Below, one piece after another: positions 39,750 through 48,426 of a stretch of DNA of 64,000 nucleotides. The translations under genes and the position numbers were made by a program. Numbering within the stretch: the first letter of the stretch is position 1; the number at the start of each line of letters is the position of its first letter. Below the pieces are notes generated by a model, which searched no databases, was not told where the DNA came from, and worked only from the letters and a program-made list of their open reading frames with translations. The DNA is from Amycolatopsis deserti (GTDB taxonomy: Bacteria > Actinomycetota > Actinomycetes > Mycobacteriales > Pseudonocardiaceae), in assembly GCF_014653945.1 (NCBI RefSeq), contig NZ_BNAU01000011.1:152613-216612 (forward strand), in the 5' to 3' direction.

Positions 39750-41066
39750 GTGCTGAACAAGGTGCCGGGCGAGTCGATGGTCCCGTTCGGCTGGACCGTC
39801 AACCCGTACCGGGGCTGCAGCCACGCCTGCACCTACTGCCTGGCCGGGGACACCCCGATCCTGATGGCCGACGGGCGCACCAGACCGCTGGCAGACCTGC
39901 GCGTCGGCGACGAGATCCAGGGCACCGAGCCGCGCGGCGAGGACCGCCACCTGGTGCGCACCACGGTGCTGGCCCACTGGGCCACCGTGAAGCCGGCCCA
40001 CCGGCTGACCCTGCGGAACGGGACGACCCTCGTCGCCAGTGGCGACCACCGGTTCCTCACGGCGAAGGGCTGGCGCCACGTCACCGGCGACGACCGGCCG
40101 CACCTGGCGCCCGGCGACACGCTGGTGGGCCCCGCCGGTGCGGTGGCCGAGCAGGACGCCGCTCTGGACGTGGTCGCGATCGAGCCGCTGGGCCGGGCCG
40201 AAACCCTGTTCGACATCACCACGGGCACCGGCGACTTCATCGCCGCCGGGGTCGTCAGCCACAACTGCTTCGCCCGCAACACGCACACCTACCTCGACTT
40301 CGACGCCGGCCGCGACTTCGACACCCAGGTCGTGGTGAAGGTGAACGCGCCCGAGGTGCTGGCCGCCCAGCTGCGGCGGCCGAGCTGGAACCGCGAGCAC
40401 GTCGCGATGGGCACCAACACCGACCCTTACCAGCGGGCCGAGGGCCGCTACCGGCTGATGCCCGGCATCATCCGCGCGCTCGCCGACTCCGGCACGCCGT
40501 TCTCGATCCTCACCAAGGGCACCGTCCTCACCCGGGACCTGCCGCTGCTCACCTCGGTGTCCGGGCAGGTGGACGTCGGCATGGCGGTGTCGATCGCGCT
40601 GCTCGACCGCGGCCTGCAGCGCAGTCTGGAGCCAGGCACCCCGAGCCCGCGTGCCCGGCTGGACCTGGTCCGCCGCATCGCCGACGCCGGCCTGCCCTGC
40701 CACGTCATGGTCGCGCCGGTGCTGCCCGGCCTCACCGACACCGAGGAGGCGCTGGAGCCGCTGTTCGCCGAGATCGCCGCCGCCGGGGCCGCCCGTGCCA
40801 CCGTGCTGGCGCTGCACCTGCGGCCCGGCGCGCGCGAGTGGTTCGCCCGCTGGCTCGGCGCGCACCGGCCGGACCTGGTGGAGCGCTACCGGGAGATCTA
40901 CGGCCACGGCAGCTACGCGATGCCCGCTTACCGGAGGGCGCTGTCCGCCCGGGTCGCGCCCTTGCTGAGGCGCCACGGCCTCAACCGCCGCGAGGAGTCC
41001 CACCGGACGCCGTCCCCGCGCGCCCCGGAGCGCCCGCCGCAGGGGGAGCAGCTGAGCCTGCTCTAG
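39750..41066 (+). CDS. Rv2578c-family radical SAM protein with an intein, frameshifted at its start
   Basis: 438 residues from GTG 39750, the first possible start after the frameshift. Extein features: FGWTVNPYRGCSHACTY, then CFARNTHTYLDFDAG after the intein, giving the CxxxCxxC iron-sulfur motif when spliced. GTNTDPYQRAEGRYRLMPGI and AGLPCHVMVAPVLPGLTD are family-typical. Mycobacterial Rv2578c has the same layout without an intein; its function is unknown. Without the 43 codons before the shift, the conserved start is missing. Either the gene is damaged or one base is a sequencing error. Confidence 0.8.
   Translation: MLNKVPGESMVPFGWTVNPYRGCSHACTYCLAGDTPILMADGRTRPLADLRVGDEIQGTEPRGEDRHLVRTTVLAHWATVKPAHRLTLRNGTTLVASGDHRFLTAKGWRHVTGDDRPHLAPGDTLVGPAGAVAEQDAALDVVAIEPLGRAETLFDITTGTGDFIAAGVVSHNCFARNTHTYLDFDAGRDFDTQVVVKVNAPEVLAAQLRRPSWNREHVAMGTNTDPYQRAEGRYRLMPGIIRALADSGTPFSILTKGTVLTRDLPLLTSVSGQVDVGMAVSIALLDRGLQRSLEPGTPSPRARLDLVRRIADAGLPCHVMVAPVLPGLTDTEEALEPLFAEIAAAGAARATVLALHLRPGAREWFARWLGAHRPDLVERYREIYGHGSYAMPAYRRALSARVAPLLRRHGLNRREESHRTPSPRAPERPPQGEQLSLL
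39837..40265 (+). other. Mini-intein of 143 residues
   Basis: Begins at Cys (CLAGDTPILMADGRTRPLADL in the block A position, shown as CLAGDTPILMADGRTRPL) and ends VVSHN, followed by the extein Cys. Block B is LVASGDHRFLTAKGW and block F is LFDITTGTGDFIAAGVVSHN. There is no homing endonuclease, so it is a mini-intein. Splicing joins HACTY to CFARN. The insertion point is directly before the third Cys of the radical SAM motif, so an unspliced protein cannot bind its cluster. Confidence 0.88.
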
Positions 41067-41261
41067 CCGGCCGTGCGGCCTGGGGTCGCGCTTCGCCGGT
41101 GGGATGAGGCCCCGCGGTGCCGCCCGGCGGCGCTCCCAGCGCGGCTGCCGGGCGAGCAGCTGAGCCTGCTGTAGCCGGCCGCGGGGCCCGGGGCCGCGTT
41201 TCGCCGGTGGCATGAGGACCTGCGGCGTCGCCGCCTTGCCGACCCAGCGCAGCCGCCGGCG
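41046..41261 (+). repeat. 108-bp tandem duplication of the radical SAM 3' end; rest of the gap to aspS
   Basis: Two units, 41046-41153 and 41154-41261. Both begin GAGCAGCTGAGCCTGCT, the last codons of the radical SAM gene (EQLSLL and stop), and share GCCGGCCG and TTCGCCGGTGG. The first unit holds the true stop (TAG 41064-41066). The second half of unit two is degenerate. The rest of the 396-bp gap (41262-41462) shows no other gene; it should contain the aspS promoter, with no clear -35/-10 pair. Confidence 0.75.
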
Positions 41262-41462
41262 CACCCGCAGCCGCCCCTGCCATAACCCGGCCGCACCCCC
41301 ACCGGCGGTCACCAGCCCGCCGCGGCGCCCCCGCACCCCCTCGCGCGAACGCCCGGCCATAACCTGGTGGACTCGCCCACCGGGGCGTTCGTTAGCCTCA
41401 TACGGGCAGGAAAATCCCTGCTGACGCCACGAGCTGAACGCCTCGCAAGGAGAACAACCGCA

Positions 41463-43232
41463 GTGCTTCGCACCCACGACGCCGGCACCCTGCGTGCCGA
41501 GCACGCCGGCCAGATCGTCACGCTCACCGGGTGGGTCGCCCGGCGGCGCGATCACGGCGGGGTGATCTTCATCGATCTGCGGGACGCGAGCGGTGTCGCC
41601 CAGGTGGTGTTCCGCGAGGGCGAGATGGCCGAGCGCGCCCACCAGCTGCGCTCCGAATTCTGCGTCAAGGTCACCGGCGAGGTCGCGCGGCGCCCCGCGG
41701 GCAACGAGAACCCGGACATCCCCACCGGCGCGATCGAGGTGCTCGCCACCGAGCTGGAGGTGCTGTCCGAAGCCGCGGTGCTGCCGTTCCCGATCGACGA
41801 CCGCGTCGACGTCGGCGAGGAGGTGCGGCTCAAGTACCGCTACCTGGACCTGCGCCGCAGCGGCCCGGCCCGCGCCATCCGCCTGCGCAGCGAGGTCAGC
41901 CGCGCCGCCCGCGAGGTGTTGCACGGCCAGGGCTTCGTCGAGGTCGAGACCCCGACGATGACCCGCTCCACCCCGGAGGGCGCCCGCGACTTCCTGGTGC
42001 CGGCCCGCCTCCGCCCGGGCTCCTGGTACGCGCTGCCGCAGTCGCCCCAGCTGTTCAAGCAGCTGCTCATGGTCGGCGGCCTGGAGCGCTACTACCAGAT
42101 CGCCCGCTGCTACCGCGACGAGGACTTCCGCGCCGACCGGCAGCCGGAGTTCACCCAGCTCGACATCGAGATGAGCTTCGTCGACCAGGACGACGTGATC
42201 GCCGTCGGCGAGGCGGTCGTGTCGGCGCTGTGGAAGCTGATCGGCCACGACATCCCGCGCCCGATCACCCGCATGACCTACGCCGACGCGATGGCCAAGT
42301 ACGGCACCGACAAGCCGGACCTGCGTTTCGGGCTCGAGCTGACCGACCTGACCGAGTACTTCGCCGACACCCCGTTCCGCGTCTTCCAGGCGCCCTACGT
42401 CGGCGCGGTCGTCATGCCCGGCGGCGGGAACCAGCCGCGCCGCCAGCTCGACGCGTGGCAGGAGTGGGCCAAGCAGCGCGGCGCGAAGGGCCTGGCCTAC
42501 GTGCTCATCGGGGAGGACGGCACCCTGTCCGGCCCGGTCGCCAAGAACATCTCCGAATCCGAGCGCGAGGGCCTGGCCGAGGCCGTCGGCGCCAAGCCCG
42601 GTGACTGCGTCTTCTTCGCCGCGAACAAGCCCAAGGAGGCCCGCGCCCTGCTCGGCGCGGCCCGCGTGGAGATCGGCCACCGCCTCGGCCTGATCGACCC
42701 CGACGAGTGGTCCTTCGTGTGGGTGGTGGACGCCCCGCTGTTCGAGCCGGCCGACGAGACCGACGACGTCGCCGTCGGTTCCGGCAAGTGGACCGCGGTC
42801 CACCACGCCTTCACCTCGCCGACCCCGGAGTGGATCGACAAGTTCGAGTCCGACCCGGGCAACGCCCTGGCCTACGCCTACGACTTGGTCTGCAACGGCA
42901 ACGAGATCGGCGGCGGCTCGATCCGTATCCACCGCGCCGACGTGCAGAAGCGCGTCTTCGAAGTGATGGGCCTGTCCGAGGCCGAGGCGCAGGAGAAGTT
43001 CGGCTTCCTGCTCGACGCGTTCTCCTTCGGCGCCCCGCCGCACGGCGGCATCGCGTTCGGCTGGGACCGCATCGTGATGCTGCTGGCCAAGGCCGAGTCC
43101 CTGCGGGACGTCATCGCGTTCCCGAAGACCGGCGGCGGCTACGACCCGCTGACCGGTGCCCCGGCGCCGATCACCGCCCAGCAGCGCCGCGAGGCGGGGG
43201 TCGACGCGAAGCCGCCGGCGCCCAAGGGCTGA
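41463..43232 (+). CDS. aspS: Aspartyl-tRNA synthetase
   Basis: 589 residues, the normal bacterial size. N-terminal OB fold: GQIVTLTGWVARRRDHGGVIF. Class II motif 2: YRDEDFRADRQPEFTQLD. Motif 3: GGIAFGWDRIVMLL. The bacterial insertion domain lies in the middle. It charges tRNA-Asp with aspartate; whether it also charges tRNA-Asn cannot be decided here. GTG 41463 is the start, with AAGGAG about 10 nt upstream; the longer frame from 41367 lacks family character. A DUF389 gene follows after 5 bp. Confidence 0.95.
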   Translation: MLRTHDAGTLRAEHAGQIVTLTGWVARRRDHGGVIFIDLRDASGVAQVVFREGEMAERAHQLRSEFCVKVTGEVARRPAGNENPDIPTGAIEVLATELEVLSEAAVLPFPIDDRVDVGEEVRLKYRYLDLRRSGPARAIRLRSEVSRAAREVLHGQGFVEVETPTMTRSTPEGARDFLVPARLRPGSWYALPQSPQLFKQLLMVGGLERYYQIARCYRDEDFRADRQPEFTQLDIEMSFVDQDDVIAVGEAVVSALWKLIGHDIPRPITRMTYADAMAKYGTDKPDLRFGLELTDLTEYFADTPFRVFQAPYVGAVVMPGGGNQPRRQLDAWQEWAKQRGAKGLAYVLIGEDGTLSGPVAKNISESEREGLAEAVGAKPGDCVFFAANKPKEARALLGAARVEIGHRLGLIDPDEWSFVWVVDAPLFEPADETDDVAVGSGKWTAVHHAFTSPTPEWIDKFESDPGNALAYAYDLVCNGNEIGGGSIRIHRADVQKRVFEVMGLSEAEAQEKFGFLLDAFSFGAPPHGGIAFGWDRIVMLLAKAESLRDVIAFPKTGGGYDPLTGAPAPITAQQRREAGVDAKPPAPKG

Positions 43233-43237
43233 CCGCG

Positions 43238-44191
43238 GTGCTGCACCTGCGGGTCGTCAGCCCGCCGGAGGACACCGAGCGCGCGCTGGCGGTGCTGCGG
43301 GACCAGCCGGGCACGGCGCACCTGATCGTGCACACCGGTGCCGCCGTGTCCCCGGCCGGTGACCTCATCGAGGCCGACGTGGCGCGCGAGGCCGCCGACG
43401 ACGTGGTCGAGGCGTTGTGCGAGCTGGGGCTGGACCACAGCGGCGCGATCACCCTCGAAGCGCTCGACACGGCGCTGTCCGATTCGGCCGACCGCGCGGA
43501 GGAAAACGCGCCAGGCGAGGGTGCGGACGCGGTCGTCTGGCAGGAGCTGCTGAACCGCACCGGCGAGGAGTCGCGGCTCAACGCCACGTTCCTGACGTTC
43601 CTGACGATCGCGTGCCTGCTGGCCTCGGTCGGCATCGTGACCGATTCGCCGGTCACGATCGTCGGCGCGATGGTGGTGGGGCCGGAGTTCGGGCCGCTCG
43701 CCGCGATCGCGGTGGGGCTCGTGCTGCGCCGCGGGGACCTCATCCGCCGCGCGCTGCTGGCGCTCGGGCTCGGGTTCCCGCTCGCGATGCTGGTGACCGC
43801 CGGGGTCACGGTGCTGAGCTGGGCCGTCGGGCTGCTCGACGTGAGCAGCTTCCGCGAAGCCCACGAGGTGGACTTCGTCTACGAGGTCGGGTGGTACTCG
43901 CTGATCGTCGCGCTGCTCGCCGGGGCGGCCGGGATGCTGTCGATGACGTCGGCGAAATCGGCCGCGCTGGTCGGTGTGTTCATTTCGGTCACCACGGTCC
44001 CCGCGGCCGGGTACGCGGTGGTCGCGGCGGTCGTGGGGGAGTGGGTCAAGGCGGCCTACTCGTTCGGTCAGCTGGCGGTGAACCTGGTCGGGATCGTTGC
44101 GGCGGCGGCCGTCGTTTTGCTGCTGCGGCGGCGAAACCGGGACCGCGTCACCGTGCGGCCGTTGCCGGAAGTGGAAAAATCGTTGTGGTGA
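43238..44191 (+). CDS. DUF389 integral membrane protein
   Basis: 317 residues, GTG start 6 bp after the aspS stop. Residues 1 to about 105 are a soluble ferredoxin-like domain (LHLRVVSPPEDTERALAVL). Then five or six helices, with the family motif GAMVVGPEFGPLAAIAVGL and TSAKSAALVGVFISVTTVP. DUF389 proteins occur widely near tRNA synthetases and amino-acid genes; transport is suspected but unproven. A phosphotransferase gene follows 32 bp later. Confidence 0.82.
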   Translation: MLHLRVVSPPEDTERALAVLRDQPGTAHLIVHTGAAVSPAGDLIEADVAREAADDVVEALCELGLDHSGAITLEALDTALSDSADRAEENAPGEGADAVVWQELLNRTGEESRLNATFLTFLTIACLLASVGIVTDSPVTIVGAMVVGPEFGPLAAIAVGLVLRRGDLIRRALLALGLGFPLAMLVTAGVTVLSWAVGLLDVSSFREAHEVDFVYEVGWYSLIVALLAGAAGMLSMTSAKSAALVGVFISVTTVPAAGYAVVAAVVGEWVKAAYSFGQLAVNLVGIVAAAAVVLLLRRRNRDRVTVRPLPEVEKSLW

Positions 44192-44223
44192 GCGACGTTC
44201 GCCCGCTAGTAGGGTCGAAGGCG

Positions 44224-45420
44224 ATGACGGTGGACACTTCCCCAGGCACGGAGGACGACCAGGACCCGGCTGTGGCGGCTGTTCCGGTGAGCGGAACGGA
44301 GACCGTGGACGCGGCCGTCCAGGCGGCGGAAACCGTGCTCACGCGGCGCTTCGGCAGCCCGATCGGGCTGGTGGAGCCGGAGGCGCTGCCCGGGAGCGGA
44401 CCGGCGACGGTGGTCCGCGCCCGCATCGCCGCGTCCCCGTTCGGGCTGCCGCGGACGCTGGTGATCAAGCACTACCCGGAGGCGCCGCCGCGCGGGGTCG
44501 CCGACCCGTTCGCGCAGGAGGCGGTCAGCTACCAGCTGTTCACCGCGCTGCCGGCCGAGGACCGGATGTGCCCGGAACTGCTCGCCCACGACGGGCCGCT
44601 GCGCGTGATCGTGATCGACGACCTCGGCCGCGCGCCCACCCTGTGGGACAAGCTGCGCGGGCAGGACGCGCGGCTGGCCGAGCGGGCGTTGTTGTCGTGG
44701 GCGCGGTCGCTGGGCCGGCTGCACGCGACAACCGCGGGTCGTGAGGCCGACTTCGAGGCGCTGCTGCGGCGGCTGGGCGGGTTCGTGCCGGACGAGGACA
44801 CCACGCCGGCGGTGGCGTGCGCGCGGCTGCCGACGCTGCTCGAGGAGGCGGTCGGGGTCGCCACGCCGGACGACGTGCGGGCCTACGCGGAGAACGTGTG
44901 CGAGGGCTCGGCGTCGTCGCCGTACCGCGCGTTCAGCCCGGTGGACCTGAGCCCGGACAACAACCTGGTGACCAGCGGCGGCGTGCACTTCCTGGACTTC
45001 GAGCGCGGCCTGGTCCGCAACGCCCTGGTGGACGCCGCGCACCTGCGCGTCCCGTTCGCCACCTGCGACGACGCGCGGGCGCTGCCGAGCGGCATGAGCG
45101 AGGCGATGATCGCGGCGTGGAAGGCGGAGGTGTCCGGGGTCTGGCCGGCGCTCGCGGACAACGACGTGCTGTCGGCGCAGCTGCTGGACCACCAGATGCT
45201 GCTCGTGTGGGTGACCACGTGGGCCGACCTGGGCGGCGTGGCCGCGGAGATCTCACCCGGCCGCGTGGCGGCGCTGGTGAGCTGGTGGAAGGACCTGGGA
45301 ACCTACGCCGAGCGTGGCGGCCGGGACGAGGTCGCCGAGCACGCCCGGGCGGTCGCGAAGGCGCTGGACACGCGCTTCGGGCCCGGGCTGGAGCTGCCGC
45401 TGTACCCGGCTTTCCGCTGA
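44224..45420 (+). CDS. Phosphotransferase family protein (aminoglycoside-kinase-like fold)
   Basis: 398 residues (410 if the in-frame GTG at 44188, overlapping the previous stop, is used). N-lobe VIKHYPEAPP includes the ATP-binding Lys; the catalytic loop SPVDLSPDNNLV lacks the usual His but keeps Asp and Asn; the metal-binding Asp is in HFLDFERGLVRN. It resembles choline/aminoglycoside kinases and bacterial proteins of unknown substrate. It ends a three-gene group with aspS and DUF389. A hairpin follows (45455-45483). Confidence 0.72.
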   Translation: MTVDTSPGTEDDQDPAVAAVPVSGTETVDAAVQAAETVLTRRFGSPIGLVEPEALPGSGPATVVRARIAASPFGLPRTLVIKHYPEAPPRGVADPFAQEAVSYQLFTALPAEDRMCPELLAHDGPLRVIVIDDLGRAPTLWDKLRGQDARLAERALLSWARSLGRLHATTAGREADFEALLRRLGGFVPDEDTTPAVACARLPTLLEEAVGVATPDDVRAYAENVCEGSASSPYRAFSPVDLSPDNNLVTSGGVHFLDFERGLVRNALVDAAHLRVPFATCDDARALPSGMSEAMIAAWKAEVSGVWPALADNDVLSAQLLDHQMLLVWVTTWADLGGVAAEISPGRVAALVSWWKDLGTYAERGGRDEVAEHARAVAKALDTRFGPGLELPLYPAFR

Positions 45421-45454
45421 GGCTGCGGGGTTCTCGGGATAGCGGGAGCCGGTT

Positions 45455-45483
45455 GCCGCCCGTGTGCGGGGGGTACGGGCGGC
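45455..45483 (+). terminator. Hairpin terminator after the phosphotransferase gene
   Basis: A perfect 9-bp stem, GCCGCCCGT (45455-45463) and ACGGGCGGC (45475-45483), with an 11-nt G-rich loop, 35 bp after the stop codon. It directly precedes the repeat tract. Confidence 0.5.
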
Positions 45484-45890
45484 CCGTTCGTGCGAGTGCG
45501 AGTGGCGCACTCGCACGGCCGTGAGTGGGCCTTTCGTGCGGAGTGGCCGTTTCGTGCGGCCGCGAGTGGCGCAGGTCGTGGGGCCGCGGCTGGCGCTTTC
45601 GTGCGGGGGCGACAGGCCGACTCGCGTGGGGACCAGTGGCCGGCTCGTGCACCTGCGAGTGGCCCATTCGCGCGGCCGTGACTGGCCCTTTCGTGCGGGT
45701 GCGGGTGGCCCTCTCGTGCGGATGCGAGTGGGTAGCTCGTACGGCGGCGAGTGGTCCGCTCGTACTGCGGCGAGTGGTCCGCTCGTGTGGCCGCGAGTGT
45801 GCCCGTTCGTGCGGGTGCGGCTGGCCGTGATGCGACTGGCCCTCTCGTGCGCCCGCGACTGGCCCCTTCCGTGCGCCAACGACCGGCCCC
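45484..45890. repeat. Degenerate 23-bp tandem repeat tract (about 17 units)
   Basis: Units follow the pattern TCGTGCGGSYGCGASTGGCC plus 3 variable bases. Cleanest units start at 45691, 45714, 45737 and 45760, exactly 23 bp apart; the remainder are 22-25 bp. Because 23 is not a multiple of 3, no peptide repeat is conserved in any frame, although frames stay open for lack of stops. The surrounding gap (45421-46031) has no other clear gene; 45891-46031 should hold the promoter of the next gene. Units are too close together for a CRISPR array. Confidence 0.8.
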
Positions 45891-46031
45891 GCCGCATGAC
45901 CGGGCACGTCACACCCACGCCAGCACCCCCACCCACCCACACCCCCCAAACCCAGACGTTCGCTGAGCCGTCCGGGGCGTGTTACCCGCCGATCACGTGG
46001 TGGGCGGGTCCGTGCCTGATGGTCTTCAGAC

Positions 46032-46886
46032 GTGACTGCGGTGCGTGAAGAATTCACCCAGACCCCTGACCCGCTTCCCCGCCGTGCGGTCCGCCTGGCC
46101 GTGCTCGGCGACTCGACCGCCGTGGGGCTCGGCGACCCCGTGCCCGGCGGCTCCTGGCGCGGCGTCGGCCCGCTGGTCGCCGACGCGCTGGGCATCCCGC
46201 CCGCCGGGTACCTCAACACCGCCTTCACCGGGGCCCGCATGCGCTGCGTGCGCACCGACCAGCTGCCGGCGGCCCTGCACCACCGGCCCGACGTCGCGAT
46301 CCTGATCGTCGGCATGAACGACACCCTCCGGTCCGACTTCGACCCCCTCGGCCTGGCCCGCGACCTCGAACACGTGATCACCGCCCTGCACGGCGTCGGC
46401 GCCACCGTCGTCACCATGCGCTTCCACGACCACAGCCGCGTCTTCCGGCTCCCCGGCCCGCTGCGCCGCGCCCTCACCGCCCGCATCGGCGAGCTGAACG
46501 ACGTCATCGAACTGATCACCCGCCGCCACGGCGCCACCTGCCTCGACCTGGGCTCCCTGCCCGGCGCGTACGACCTCGCCGCCTGGAGCGTCGACCGGCT
46601 GCACCCCTCCGAACTCGGCCACCGCCTCCTGGCACGCGGCGTGACCGAACTCCTCGCCGACGCCGGGATCTCCGTCCCCTCGCCGGTGAGCCTCGTCTGC
46701 TCCGGCGGCGTCGCGCCCCGCACCGTCGACCACGTCGGCTGGCTCGTCGTCAAGGGCATCCCCTGGCTGTGGCGCCGCGGCCGCGACCTGCTGCCCTACG
46801 CCGCCGCCATCGTGGCCCGGTCGGCGCTCGACTCCTGGCGCGCTCGCCGCGTCGAGCCCCTGGAACTGGAACCGGCGGAGCAGTGA
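46032..46886 (+). CDS. SGNH/GDSL family hydrolase
   Basis: 284 residues. Catalytic blocks: LAVLGDSTAVGLGD (Ser), a Gly region, GMNDTLR (Asn), and DRLHPSELGHRL (Asp-x2-His), all in the expected order. No signal peptide is seen, so it should act in the cytosol. The C-terminal region (LVVKGIPWLWRRGRDLLPYAAAIVARSA) is hydrophobic and could lie on a membrane. Esterase or lipase-like substrate unknown. GTG 46032 or GTG 46041 could be the start. The rarA gene follows after 34 bp. Confidence 0.8.
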   Translation: MTAVREEFTQTPDPLPRRAVRLAVLGDSTAVGLGDPVPGGSWRGVGPLVADALGIPPAGYLNTAFTGARMRCVRTDQLPAALHHRPDVAILIVGMNDTLRSDFDPLGLARDLEHVITALHGVGATVVTMRFHDHSRVFRLPGPLRRALTARIGELNDVIELITRRHGATCLDLGSLPGAYDLAAWSVDRLHPSELGHRLLARGVTELLADAGISVPSPVSLVCSGGVAPRTVDHVGWLVVKGIPWLWRRGRDLLPYAAAIVARSALDSWRARRVEPLELEPAEQ

Positions 46887-46920
46887 CGGTTTCGTCGGGG
46901 GTCCGCATTACGGTGGAGGC

Positions 46921-48285
46921 GTGCAGGACGAACTCTTCACGGTGAACCCGGACCTGGAGCCGCCGCCGGAGCGCGTGACGCAGCCCCAGACGGCCCCGGT
47001 CCCGCCGGGTTCGCCCCTCGCCGTCCGGATGCGGCCGCGCTCGCTCGACGAGGTGGTCGGGCAGCAGCACCTCCTCGGCGAAGGCGCCCCGCTGCGCCGC
47101 CTCGTCGAGGGCGCCGCCCCGGCCTCGGTGCTCCTCTACGGCCCGCCCGGCACCGGCAAGACCACCCTCGCCAACCTGGTCTCCACCGCCACCGGCCGCC
47201 GCTTCGTCGCCCTGTCCGCGCTCTCCGCCGGCGTCAAGGAGGTCCGCGGCGTCATCGAGGAAGCCCGGCGCCGCCGCCAGTACAACGCCGAGAACACCGT
47301 CCTGTTCATCGACGAGGTGCACCGGTTCTCCAAGACCCAGCAGGACGCCCTGCTCGGCGCGGTCGAGGACCGCACGGTCCTCCTCGTCGCCGCCACCACC
47401 GAGAACCCGTCGTTCTCCGTCGTCTCCCCGCTGCTGTCCCGCTCGCTGGTGCTGCAGCTCAAACCCCTCACCGACGACGACGTGCGCCTGCTCATCCGCC
47501 GCGCGCTGGCCGACGAGCGCGGCCTGGACGGCGAGCTGGAACTCACCCGGGAGGCCGAGGACCACCTCGTCCGGCTGGCCTCCGGCGACGCCCGCCGCGC
47601 GCTGACCGCACTGGAAGCCGCCGCCGACGCCGCCGCGGCCACCGAGCACAAGACCATCGACCTGCCGATCGTCGAGTCCACCGTGGACAAGGCCGCGGTG
47701 CGCTACGACCGCGACGGCGACCAGCACTACGACGTCATCAGCGCGTTCATCAAGTCCATCCGCGGGTCCGACGTGGACGCCGCGCTGCACTACCTGGCCC
47801 GCATGATCGAGGCGGGGGAGGACCCGCGGTTCCTCGCCCGCCGCCTCGTCGTGCACGCCAGCGAAGACATCGGCATGGCCGACCCGACCGCGCTGCAGAC
47901 CGCGGTCGCCGCCGCGCACGCCGTCCAGTTCATCGGCATGCCCGAGGGCAGGCTCGCGCTGGCCCAGGCCACCATCCACCTCGCCACCGCGCCCAAGTCG
48001 AACGCCGTCGTCATGGGCATCGACGCCGCACTGGCCGACGTGCGCGCCGGCCGCCTGGGCACGGTGCCCCCGCACCTGCGCGACGGCCACTACGCGGGCG
48101 CGGCCAAGCTCGGCAACGCCCAGGGCTACCGCTACCCGCACGACGTGCCCGAAGGCGTGGTCGCGCAGCAGTACCCGCCGGACGAGGTGGTCGGCGTGGA
48201 CTACTACCACCCCACCCAGCGCGGCGCCGAACGCACGCTGTCCGAACGCGTCCCCCGGCTGCGCCGCTCGGTGCGCGGCGGCTGA
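46921..48285 (+). CDS. rarA: Replication-associated recombination protein A (AAA+ ATPase)
   Basis: 454 residues. Walker A GPPGTGKTTLAN, Walker B VLFIDEVHRFSKTQ, sensor 1 AATTENPSF, and the RarA C-terminal tetramerisation region ending DYYHPTQRGAERTLSERV. It resolves stalled replication forks together with single-stranded DNA-binding protein. The GTG start and closeness to alaS match other actinobacteria. Upstream SGNH gene ends 34 bp before. Confidence 0.92.
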   Translation: MQDELFTVNPDLEPPPERVTQPQTAPVPPGSPLAVRMRPRSLDEVVGQQHLLGEGAPLRRLVEGAAPASVLLYGPPGTGKTTLANLVSTATGRRFVALSALSAGVKEVRGVIEEARRRRQYNAENTVLFIDEVHRFSKTQQDALLGAVEDRTVLLVAATTENPSFSVVSPLLSRSLVLQLKPLTDDDVRLLIRRALADERGLDGELELTREAEDHLVRLASGDARRALTALEAAADAAAATEHKTIDLPIVESTVDKAAVRYDRDGDQHYDVISAFIKSIRGSDVDAALHYLARMIEAGEDPRFLARRLVVHASEDIGMADPTALQTAVAAAHAVQFIGMPEGRLALAQATIHLATAPKSNAVVMGIDAALADVRAGRLGTVPPHLRDGHYAGAAKLGNAQGYRYPHDVPEGVVAQQYPPDEVVGVDYYHPTQRGAERTLSERVPRLRRSVRGG

Positions 48286-48426
48286 CCCGGAGCGAAACCT
48301 GGCGAAGTCGATCTCGCCGGGACCCGCGCGTCCGGACCGCTTGAGCCCGGAGGGCCCGTCCAGCCACCGGCGGCGACGCACGGTAACCTGACCGGCATTC
48401 ACGCCGCTAGAACCCGAGGAGGGCCC

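Noticed and set aside
39264..43043. An open frame of about 1260 codons on the minus strand
   Set aside because: It runs antisense to the radical SAM and aspS genes, which have clear motifs. No recognisable protein features.
45484..45890. CRISPR array
   Set aside because: Units are directly adjacent, degenerate and without unique spacers of regular size; no cas genes are nearby.
45253..46759. Apparent proteins in several frames over the repeat tract, rich in HERATR-like repeats
   Set aside because: The 23-bp period is not a multiple of 3, so peptide repeats are not conserved; frames stay open only because the tract lacks stop codons.
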